Shown here: positions 16,864-24,311 of the stretch, piece by piece
Position numbering within the stretch: position 1 is the stretch's first letter
Layout: each line of letters opens with the position of its first letter
Assembly (NCBI RefSeq): GCF_900112845.1
Contig: NZ_FONG01000003.1
Location: 248,001-312,000 of the forward strand
Direction of reading: 5' to 3'
DNA from: Actinacidiphila alni
Lineage (GTDB): Bacteria > Actinomycetota > Actinomycetes > Streptomycetales > Streptomycetaceae
Length of the DNA stretch: 64,000 nt
Translations under genes and position numbers: made by a program
The notes under the pieces: model-generated
Seen by the model: only the letters and a program-made list of their open reading frames with translations
Databases searched by the model: none
Told to the model about the DNA's origin: nothing

Positions 16864-18350
16864 TCCGACCCCGACTCCGTATCCCCGACGCGGGCCGGCC
16901 ATGGGTCCGCCGCGTCCGGAACGCCGTCCTGGGCGTGCTCGTCCTCCTCGCGGTCTGCCTGGGATCGATCTGGCTGGCGGTGCGCCTCACCCCGATGCAG
17001 ACCGTCACCGCGGCCGGCCAGACCGTCGAGGTCGGCGCTGTCGCCCCCGACCTGAGCCTGTCCGGGCCCGGCGAACTCGACCTGTTCGGCGAGGCCCTGG
17101 CGACCCGGCCGCACTTCCAGGGGCCGATCCGGCCCCGCCTGAAGCTCGCCGACATCACCCTCGACTCGCAGGTCGGCGACATCGTCAGGTCCGGGGACCA
17201 CGACACACTGCGCCTGGACCTGAGCCACCAACTCGCGGCGGGCTGGACCCGCTACTGCGCCTGGGAGATCGTCGTCGCGGCGGGCTGCGCCGCCGTCGTC
17301 GCGGTCGCGGTGGCCGGCATCCGGCGCGCGCCGCGCCGCACCACGCTCGTGGCGACCGCGGTGAGCGTACTGACGGTGTGTGCTGTCAACGTCCTCGGCG
17401 TGTATCTCCTGGCGTCCGGCACGCCGCAGGCGCTCAAGCAGGTCCGCACCCTTGACGACCTGGTGGGACGTACACCGGCGCAGCCGGTCGCCCCGGCCAA
17501 AGGCCCGGCACTGACCGGTGTCCACGCCGTCGTCCTCGGTGACTCCACCGCCGCCGGCATCGGCAACCCCCTGGTCGAGGACCCCACCGCCCTGGACAAG
17601 ACCTGCGGCCGCAGCTCCGACGCCTACGCCGAAGCGCTCGCCCGGGTCAACGACTGGAACGTGCTCAATCTCGCCTGCCAGGGCGCGACCGTCACCGACG
17701 GCCTCCTGGGCGTACAGCTGCGCGGCGAGCAGGCCGTGCCGCCGCAACTGGCCCTGGCGCAACGTGCCTCCGGCGCCTCGGTGTTCATCGTCAGCATCGG
17801 CGCCAACGACATGAACTGGGCCGTGCTCACCGGGCTGTGCGCGAAGGCGCCGGTCTGCGACGACAAGGCGTCCACGGCCTACTTCAAGGAACAGCTCGCG
17901 ACCTTCTCCCAGAACTACCTCGACCTGCTCCAGCAGCTCACCGACCTCCCGCACCACCCCGACATCCTCATCAACCAGTACTACGACCCCTTCGGCACTG
18001 ACACGGCGTGCCTCGCCAAGGACGGTCTCACCAAAGCCAAGGCCAAAGTCCTCAAGTCACGGCTCGCCGACCTCAACGCCGTACTGCGCAACGGAGCGGA
18101 CGCCTTCGGCTTCACCACCGCCCGGCCGGATTTCGAAGGCCACGGGCTGTGCAGCCCGCAGCCCTTCGTCCAGAACACCGCCGACCAGGCGCCCCTGCAC
18201 CCCACCGCCGCCGGTGAACTGGCCATCGCCCTCGCCGACCAACAGGCACTCGCCCGCCTCGACAGCAGGCGTGCCGCCACGCCCACCCCCGGTGGCACAA
18301 GCGCGCCGACCGATTCACCTGACCTTACGCAAAAGCCGTCGAGCGGCTGA
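16860..18350 (+). CDS. Membrane-anchored SGNH/GDSL hydrolase
   Basis: A 496-aa protein. One helix near residues 20-40 and two more around residues 140-200 place it in the membrane. The C-terminal half is an SGNH esterase/lipase fold: block I VVLGDSTAAGIGNP with the nucleophile Ser, block III SIGANDMNW with the Asn, and block V APLHPTAAGE with the His. It ends in a Pro/Thr/Ser-rich tail. The GTG start at 16860 overlaps the permease stop. Such hydrolases de-acylate cell-surface glycans or lipids; an acyltransferase gene faces it downstream, which would fit opposing surface modification (inference). Confidence 0.85.
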   Translation: MIRPRLRIPDAGRPWVRRVRNAVLGVLVLLAVCLGSIWLAVRLTPMQTVTAAGQTVEVGAVAPDLSLSGPGELDLFGEALATRPHFQGPIRPRLKLADITLDSQVGDIVRSGDHDTLRLDLSHQLAAGWTRYCAWEIVVAAGCAAVVAVAVAGIRRAPRRTTLVATAVSVLTVCAVNVLGVYLLASGTPQALKQVRTLDDLVGRTPAQPVAPAKGPALTGVHAVVLGDSTAAGIGNPLVEDPTALDKTCGRSSDAYAEALARVNDWNVLNLACQGATVTDGLLGVQLRGEQAVPPQLALAQRASGASVFIVSIGANDMNWAVLTGLCAKAPVCDDKASTAYFKEQLATFSQNYLDLLQQLTDLPHHPDILINQYYDPFGTDTACLAKDGLTKAKAKVLKSRLADLNAVLRNGADAFGFTTARPDFEGHGLCSPQPFVQNTADQAPLHPTAAGELAIALADQQALARLDSRRAATPTPGGTSAPTDSPDLTQKPSSG

Positions 18351-18419
18351 CAACCCGCGCGCCCCCGCCTTCGCGGACACGAGCCCGTCGGGTCGGGTCC
18401 GTGACCTCGCCGGAGGGGA

Positions 18420-19646
18420 TCATCGCCTCGTCGCCGCGGGCACCTTCGCGGCGAAGTCCGGCGATGTGGCCGACGCCGGCAGCTGAGTCGGGGCCGGGAC
18501 CGGGGCCGCGGTGGGTGGCTCGGAGGCACGGTCGGAGGGGATGGCGGGCCAGGGGGTGGCGAGCCACTTCCTGAGGCGGCGGGCCACCGGTTCCTCCACC
18601 AGACGGTGGATGAGGTACGCGCTCAGCAGGGCTCCGCCGACGAGAAGGCCCAGCAGCAGATAGGGCGGCAGCGCGTTGTGGTTGTGGAGGATGATCTCCA
18701 GGCCGATCTTCTCGTGGATCAGATACAGCGGATACGTCATGGCGCCCGCCACGGTGAGCCACCGCCAGTTGAGGAACTCCAGCTTTCCCCGCGCCACCGC
18801 GATGAGCACCGCGTAGAACAGCGCAAGCAGGACGACGCAGACGGCCCAGTAGACGGGGGTTCGGGCGTGGCCCTCGGCGGTGTCCGACAGGTCGTCCAGC
18901 TGGAACTGCCCGTCGAGCCAGGAGGCGGCGATGAGCAGCCAGATCTCCGGGCGCGGGCCGAACCGGTACATCAGGAAGATGCCGATGCCGCCGATGAAGA
19001 AGGGGGCGTAGGTGGGTTCGAAGACCTGGTTCAGGAAGTCGTTGTCCCCGCTCGTGGTCATGATGCAGGCGGCCATCCAGATCACGCAGAAGGTCATCAC
19101 CCGGCGATAGGTCACCCCGAAGGCGACGACGACGGCGAAGAGCATGTAGAAGCGCAGCTCCGCCCAGAGCGTCCAGTACACGCCGTCGACGTAGGGCACG
19201 CCCATGCCGCGCTCGAACATCGTGAGATTGGCCAGCGTCTCCGGGGGCGACAGCCGTCCCGCCTTCGGCGTCAGGAAGACGACGGCCGAGGTGAGGATGA
19301 CGGCCGCCCAGTACGCGGGGTACAGGCGGGTGAAGCGCGAAAAGAGGAACTGCCGGGGGGTGCGGTTCCAGCTCGACATGCAGATCACGAAGCCGCTGAT
19401 CAGGAAGAAGAGGTACACCCCCAGCCAGCCGTAGCTGGTGATGCCGTGGATCGCCGGGAAGACCTCCGCGTCGGAACGGCCCCAGTAGTTCGTCGGGTTG
19501 TAGCCGGTGTAGTGGTAAAAGACAACCATCAGGGCAGCGATCAACCGGAGTCCGTCGAGGACGTAGAGCCTCCGCTTGACCGGCTGGGGCGCGGCGGCGC
19601 TCTCCTCACGAAGTGGTGACAATGTCTCCTGCGGAGGCAACCCCAT
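18420..19646 (-). CDS. Acyltransferase 3 family membrane protein (OafA/YrhL type)
   Basis: A 408-aa integral membrane acyltransferase with about ten helices. The signature opening is RLYVLDGLRLIAALMVVFYHY, with the conserved R/D and the putative catalytic His; then SYGWLGVYLFFLISGFVICMSS and FSRFTRLYPAYWAA. These proteins move acyl groups onto exported sugars or lipids. The start at 19646 has GGGAAG about 7 bases upstream. The Pro/Ala-rich C-terminal 50 residues are outside the core. It is convergent with the SGNH hydrolase and divergent from the glycosyltransferase-like gene, so the cluster may decorate a cell-surface glycan. Confidence 0.88.
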   Translation of the reverse strand: MGLPPQETLSPLREESAAAPQPVKRRLYVLDGLRLIAALMVVFYHYTGYNPTNYWGRSDAEVFPAIHGITSYGWLGVYLFFLISGFVICMSSWNRTPRQFLFSRFTRLYPAYWAAVILTSAVVFLTPKAGRLSPPETLANLTMFERGMGVPYVDGVYWTLWAELRFYMLFAVVVAFGVTYRRVMTFCVIWMAACIMTTSGDNDFLNQVFEPTYAPFFIGGIGIFLMYRFGPRPEIWLLIAASWLDGQFQLDDLSDTAEGHARTPVYWAVCVVLLALFYAVLIAVARGKLEFLNWRWLTVAGAMTYPLYLIHEKIGLEIILHNHNALPPYLLLGLLVGGALLSAYLIHRLVEEPVARRLRKWLATPWPAIPSDRASEPPTAAPVPAPTQLPASATSPDFAAKVPAATRR

Positions 19647-19875
19647 GCTCAATCTTCCCGTCTTGATCAGATACGCCCTGCCCCCCCAAGCGGCTACCCA
19701 GCCCAAGCTAACAAGTGGCAAAACGCGTTGGTGAAGGAATGGTGAAGAACTCCTATGAGTCCGCACGCCGCCGGGAATCCGCGGCATGCGGGTCCGCTGG
19801 ACGTCGGCGGGCAACCTTTTGCCGTCCGCTCCTATCTATCCAGGTGTACGTCTGCCCTCTGGAGGACTGCACCTC

Positions 19876-21378
19876 ATGACCAGCCCTCTCACCGCGTTCC
19901 GGGTGCCGGCCCGAGTCCTGTCCGACCGTCGCGGCACGCAGCGCTCAGCGCCGTTGCTGGGCGCGGTCTGCGTGGCGTTCTTCCTGCTCCAGGTGACGCT
20001 GACGGTGCACGGCACCGGCCTGGGCTGGGACGAGACGGTCTACACCAGCCAGGTGAGCGGATCGGTCCCGGCGGCGTTCTTCAGCGCGCCCCGGGCCCGC
20101 GGCATCTCGTTCCTGGCGGCGCCCGTCGCGGAGCTGACGACCTCGACGACCGCCCTGCGGCTGTGGCTCGCGGCGCTGTCCTGCCTGGCGCTGTACGTCG
20201 CGCTGCGCGTCTGGCGGAATCTGGTGCCGGCCCCCGTACTCGCCCTGGCCGGCGGCCTGTTCGCCACACTGTGGATCACCATCTCCTACGGCCCCCAGGT
20301 GATGCCCAACCTGTGGAGCGCGTACGGGGCACTGGCCGCGGTCGGCTGCTTCCTGCGGGCCGCGCGTGACCGCACCGACCGTGCCGCACTGGCCGGGCTC
20401 TGCCTGGCGGTGGCGCTGACCGGACTGATGCGGCCGCCCGACGCGGTGTGGCTGGTCGCCCCGCTGGCCGTGGCCGCACTGTTCGTCCCCGGCGGACGCC
20501 GCCCGCTGCTGTGGGCCGTCCTCGTCGCGGGCGTGGCCCTGGGCTGCGGTGAGTGGGTGATCGAGGCGTACACGCGCTACGGCGGTCTCACCGAGCGCCT
20601 CCACCGCGGAAGCGCCATGCAGGGCGGCACCGGGTGGAACTTCGCGGTGGACGACCAGATCCGCGCGCTGGACGGCCGGACCCTGTGCCGCCCGTGCGAC
20701 GTGCCGTGGACCCATCGGCGCACGGCGCTGTGGTGGTTCGTGCTGCCGCTGCCCGCGATCGGCGGCGCGGTGGCCGCGGCCCGCGCCGGACGGCGGGACA
20801 CGGCGCTGCTGCCACTGCTCGTCGCCTCCAGCCTCGCCGTTCCCTACCTGTTCATGATCGACTACGCGGCGCCGCGTTTCCTGCTGCCCGCCTACGCCCT
20901 GCTCGCGCTCCCTGTCGCGTACGGCCTGTGGGCACTGCTCACCGCTCCGGCCGGGCGCCTCCGCCCGGTGCTGGTCGGCCTGGTCGTGGCCGCGCTCTGC
21001 TGCCACATGGCGATCCAACTGAGCGTCACCGACCGCGTGGCCGCCACCAGCCGGGCGATGCGCACCGCGTACGACGGCTTCGCCGACGACCTGCACGCCC
21101 ACGGGGTGCGCCCGCCGTGCCTGCTCACCGGCGACCACGCCGTACCCATGGCCTTCTACGCCGGCTGCGCCTCCCGCCAGACCAAAGGACAGGACACCAG
21201 CATCACCCCGGCCGGGGTGGTCGCCGCCGCCCGGACCAGACCCGTGGCCGTCCTCGTCCCCACCCGCCACCGCCCACCTTCCTACGCCCGCACCTGGCGC
21301 CGCGTCCATCTCCCCGACTCCCGGCACACGCCCGGCTACTACGCCTACATCAAGTCCCCCACCGCTCCTGCCCGTTGA
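19876..21378 (+). CDS. GT-C glycosyltransferase-like membrane protein (GT39/ArnT type)
   Basis: A 500-aa protein with some ten hydrophobic segments. After the first helix comes GTGLGWDETVYTSQV; an acidic motif in the first external loop (here WDE) is the catalytic hallmark of GT-C enzymes that use polyprenyl-phosphate sugars. The C-terminal third is soluble and outside the membrane. GGAGG lies 9 bases before the ATG at 19876; earlier in-frame codons read through a leader unlike the family. The donor and acceptor are unknown. It is divergent from the acyltransferase over a 229-base shared promoter region. Confidence 0.75.
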   Translation: MTSPLTAFRVPARVLSDRRGTQRSAPLLGAVCVAFFLLQVTLTVHGTGLGWDETVYTSQVSGSVPAAFFSAPRARGISFLAAPVAELTTSTTALRLWLAALSCLALYVALRVWRNLVPAPVLALAGGLFATLWITISYGPQVMPNLWSAYGALAAVGCFLRAARDRTDRAALAGLCLAVALTGLMRPPDAVWLVAPLAVAALFVPGGRRPLLWAVLVAGVALGCGEWVIEAYTRYGGLTERLHRGSAMQGGTGWNFAVDDQIRALDGRTLCRPCDVPWTHRRTALWWFVLPLPAIGGAVAAARAGRRDTALLPLLVASSLAVPYLFMIDYAAPRFLLPAYALLALPVAYGLWALLTAPAGRLRPVLVGLVVAALCCHMAIQLSVTDRVAATSRAMRTAYDGFADDLHAHGVRPPCLLTGDHAVPMAFYAGCASRQTKGQDTSITPAGVVAAARTRPVAVLVPTRHRPPSYARTWRRVHLPDSRHTPGYYAYIKSPTAPAR

Positions 21379-21494
21379 CCACGCCGTACCGGCCGTCCGG
21401 CCGGGAGGAACGGACAGTGGCCCACGCACGGGCGGTCATCCGGCCCCGCCCGATCAGCGGTTCACCGCTGTCCACCGGTGGGTACGGTTCCGCG

Positions 21495-21640
21495 TGCGGC
21501 GGTGTGCATGGCGCCGAGGACGGCCTGGTGGGTGATCCAGCCGACGAGGCGGTCGTGGCCGGGATCGAGGACGCAGTCCCGCGCCCTCGGCAGTGACCAG
21601 GGCGTCGAGCGCGGTGGACAGGTCGGTGCCGGTCGCGACT
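21495..21640 (-). pseudogene. CBS-domain remnant (chloride channel-like C-terminus)
   Basis: On the minus strand VATGTDLSTALDALVTAEGAGL in one frame continues, after a 2-base deletion near 21570, as VLDPGHDRLVGWITHQAVLG in another. Together they rebuild a CBS domain end like that of actinobacterial ClC-type chloride channels. No upstream transmembrane part exists. The rest of the 21379-21753 interval holds nothing recognisable. Confidence 0.6.
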
Positions 21641-21753
21641 CCACTTCGCCGGCATCTTCATCTGGTCAGCCCGATGATCCAAACGAAACGGCCCAGGTCC
21701 CGGTGCGCGGGTGGGTGACGGGAGGCTTCCGGCTCTCATCGTGGACCGCGACC

Positions 21754-22500
21754 CTACGGGTTGTCGGCGAGGTACGTTCCGGGGGTCTGACCGGTGGCTC
21801 GCCGGAAGGCAGCGATGAAGGCGCTCGGCCTGCGGTAGCCGACCGCACGTGCCGTGGTGTTGACAGGAGTGCCTGTCGCGAGTTTCTGGATCGCCGCGTG
21901 CACCCGGACCTGGGTGCGCCATTCGGCGAAGCTGAGGCCGGTCTCGTCGCGGAAGAGTCTCGACAGGGAACGCACGCTGGAATGCGTGAAGTCGGCCCAG
22001 GCGGCCAGTTCACGCTGGTCGGACGGGTCGGCGATGAGCCGCTCCGCGATCGTGCGCACGCGCGGGTCGGTGGGCATCGTGATCGGGATGTCGTGCGGCG
22101 GCAGTGGGCGGAGCAGCGTGAACATGAGCGCCTCGGCCGCCGGACGGCTCGGGTCGCCGGGCTCCACGCGGCGCAGGTGATTCATCAACTCGGCCAGCAG
22201 CGGGCTGATGTGGACGCCGGCGACGTCCGGCCAGGCGATCGTGCAGTGCTCGGGGTCGAAGGTCATCGACGAGCCTTCGCCGTCCCGCAGAATCCAGCCC
22301 GCATGAGGAACGCCGGCGGGAATCCAGAGTCCGTAGCCGGGCGGGATCAGCCAGTCGCGGGATCCGGTGCTGATCGTGACGGTGGCGGTCGAGGTCCAGA
22401 GGAGTTTGGGGCCGTCGTGCGTGTGGATGCCGGCGACCGGGGCGCGCTCGTAAGACGCGCCGTGTTCGATGGTGAGAATCGGCGTCGCGTCGGTCGTCAT
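21754..22500 (-). CDS. AraC-family transcriptional regulator with cupin sensor
   Basis: A 248-aa single-unit AraC regulator. The N-terminal cupin has the HTHDGPKLLW and LIPPGYGLWIPAGVPHAGWIL blocks of the AraC_binding_2 family. The C-terminal double HTH runs from about residue 155: LAAWADFTHSSVRSLSRLFRDETGLSFAEWRTQVRVHAA and TARAVGYRRPSAFIAAFRRATGQTPGTYL. It appears intact although surrounded by gene fragments on both sides, so its target may be outside the window or lost. It is about half the length of the tandem regulator at 13.9 kb and not obviously derived from it. Confidence 0.88.
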   Translation of the reverse strand: MTTDATPILTIEHGASYERAPVAGIHTHDGPKLLWTSTATVTISTGSRDWLIPPGYGLWIPAGVPHAGWILRDGEGSSMTFDPEHCTIAWPDVAGVHISPLLAELMNHLRRVEPGDPSRPAAEALMFTLLRPLPPHDIPITMPTDPRVRTIAERLIADPSDQRELAAWADFTHSSVRSLSRLFRDETGLSFAEWRTQVRVHAAIQKLATGTPVNTTARAVGYRRPSAFIAAFRRATGQTPGTYLADNP

Positions 22501-22579
22501 GCCTGCCCGGCCTGTTCGGGCGGCCAGGCAGCCGTTTCGAGGTATCCGATGCCCGTCGTACGCACAGCAGTGACTCTAG

Positions 22580-22866
22580 TGCTTTGACCGGGATGGAGGG
22601 AAAGTCCCCACGGCACCTCGACGAAGGCGCGCTCCTCGGTGGACAGCACCGAGCGTTGGCCCGGCGGGCCGGGGCCCATGTATCCCGTCTCCCGGCCGCC
22701 CATGGCGTTGGGTCGGCCGGTGAGCGAGGAACCGATTCGCCTTGTCGGCAGTCGCCTTCAGCACCGTGCGACGTCCGTCAGGACCGGCACCGACGTCGAG
22801 CATCATCCCGCAGCCGACACCGCAGTACGAGCAGACCGTCCGTACCTGCGTGATCGTCATGGTCAC
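22580..22866 (-). pseudogene. Assimilatory nitrate reductase remnant
   Basis: The 5' part encodes VRTVCSYCGVGCGMMLDVG, the N-terminal 4Fe-4S motif of molybdopterin nitrate reductases of the NasA/NarB type. The natural sequence breaks after about 40 residues (TADKAN). A shifted frame then gives LTGRPNAMGGRETGYMGPG and EERAFVEVPWGL, which belongs hundreds of residues further on in the family. A large internal deletion has therefore joined two distant parts of the gene. Positions 22867-23010 hold no gene. Confidence 0.72.
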
Positions 22867-23019
22867 GGTTGGCCCCCAAACGTGATCGAATCCTTCCTCG
22901 GGCGGCGCTACGGAGGGCCCGTTGCGCCGTTGTCACGTCCCGCGACCGTCCGGGGTCACGCGCTCTGCACACCGGGGATCCGGTTGCCGTGCCGAGGGGC
23001 CGCACCTACCGTGAGCGGT

Positions 23020-23706
23020 GTGACGGACGAATCCACGCGCGCGGCACGGCTGTTGGACGCGCAGGCCAAAGCGGCGCGGTTGTTCGACGAGATCGAGGCG
23101 CGCCGTCTGGTCGCCGCGGGCGAGAGCGAACGCGCGGTCAGCGACCGGATCCGCGACGTGGCCAATGAACTGTTCGGCACCACCCACTACTGGCACAAGC
23201 GGATCGTGCGATCCGGGCCCAACACCCTGCTGCCGTACCGCGAGAATCCGCCGGACCGGGTCATTGGCGCTGACGACATCGCGTTCGCCGACTTCGGACC
23301 GATCTTCGAGGATTACGAGGCCGACTTCGGGCGGACGTTCGTCCTCGGCGACGACCCGGTCAAGCATTGCCTGCGGAACGACCTGCCGGCCGTCTTCGCC
23401 GCCGGGCGCCGCGCCTTCGAGGCGGACCCGGACATCACCGGCAAGCAGCTGTACGCCGAGGTGGAGCGGCTCGCGGCCGAGGCCGGCTGGCGGCTCGGCG
23501 GCTGGCACGTCGGTCATCTGGTCGGGGAATTCCCGCCCGAGTACAACGACTGGGAGGACGTGGACTCCCGCATCCTGCCCGCCAACGACAAGCCGCTGCG
23601 CCGTACGGACGAGGCGGGACAGCTCCTGCACTGGATCCTGGAAGTCCATCTCGTCGACCACGAGCGCGGCTTCGGAGGCTTCTACGAGCAACTGCTCGAC
23701 CTCTAA
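23020..23706 (+). CDS. M24-family (aminopeptidase P/methionine aminopeptidase-like) metallopeptidase
   Basis: A 228-aa pita-bread-fold protein. Likely metal ligands are visible in order: Asp in [21 protein letters not shown] (two Asp), His in [13 protein letters not shown], Glu in [11 protein letters not shown] and Glu in [11 protein letters not shown]. It consists of the catalytic domain only, without the N-terminal creatinase-like domain of aminopeptidase P. The start is uncertain: GTG at 23011 or 23020 is in frame and neither has a strong ribosome binding site; I used 23020. It lies alone among gene remnants. Substrate unknown. Confidence 0.75.
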   Translation: MTDESTRAARLLDAQAKAARLFDEIEARRLVAAGESERAVSDRIRDVANELFGTTHYWHKRIVRSGPNTLLPYRENPPDRVIGADDIAFADFGPIFEDYEADFGRTFVLGDDPVKHCLRNDLPAVFAAGRRAFEADPDITGKQLYAEVERLAAEAGWRLGGWHVGHLVGEFPPEYNDWEDVDSRILPANDKPLRRTDEAGQLLHWILEVHLVDHERGFGGFYEQLLDL

Positions 23707-24023
23707 CCCGCGCGCGCCGTACGCGACGAGGCCGTGCGCGACATCCTTCAGGCGAGCGGCACCGCTTGGAATGGCCACCTCCCCGGCCTGGCCGCCGCCG
23801 CCCGCCGCGCGATGGACCACCTACTCCGGATGCTCGCACCCGGGCTGCCCAGGACGCGGCTTCGGGTGCCAACCCCTGGGGTATCCGTCCAGCTTCGACT
23901 CAGCCGCCGGGCAGCGCCGCAAGTGCCTGGCCGCCCGCCCCCGCAGAGGCCAGCAGTCCTGCCACCGCCTCAGCGTCCCGCAGCGTCTGCCGCAGCCGGG
24001 CCAATCGTCCTGGCGAGGCGTGG
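23707..24023. other. Degenerate stretch without a convincing gene
   Basis: The plus strand holds a short frame ([20 protein letters not shown], from 23734) and the minus strand one ending at 23900 ([19 protein letters not shown]). Both look like fragments of helical proteins, but I recognise neither and see no ribosome binding site. I treat this as decayed sequence between the M24 gene and the hydratase remnant. Confidence 0.4.
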
Positions 24024-24259
24024 CCGGTAACCATGATCTCCTCGCCGAGGCCATGAAGACCGCCTCGACCGTCGCGGAGATGTCCCTGCCGGTCGCGATG
24101 ATGGCCAAGGAAGCGGTCGCCCGCGCCTTCGAGACCGCCCTCGCCGAGGACGTCCGCTTCGAACGCTGCCTGTTCCACGCGGTGTTCGCCACCGCCGACC
24201 AGAAGGAGGGCATGGCGGCCTTCGTCGACGAGCGGCCACCGGACTTCACACACCGGTGA
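24024..24259 (+). pseudogene. Enoyl-CoA hydratase C-terminal fragment, copy 2
   Basis: The frame ending at 24259 reads [39 protein letters not shown] and [20 protein letters not shown]. This is the last 75 or so residues of a crotonase-family enoyl-CoA hydratase, including the family's final KF-x-H-R-like end (here DFTHR). The N-terminal two thirds, with the oxyanion-hole and catalytic Glu residues, are missing, so it cannot be active. Copy 1 of the same segment is at 15465. Confidence 0.8.
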
Positions 24260-24311
24260 CGTGTGCCGGGTCCGCCCGTACCGGTGCGCGAGGTCCGGTC
24301 CGACAGCGGGC

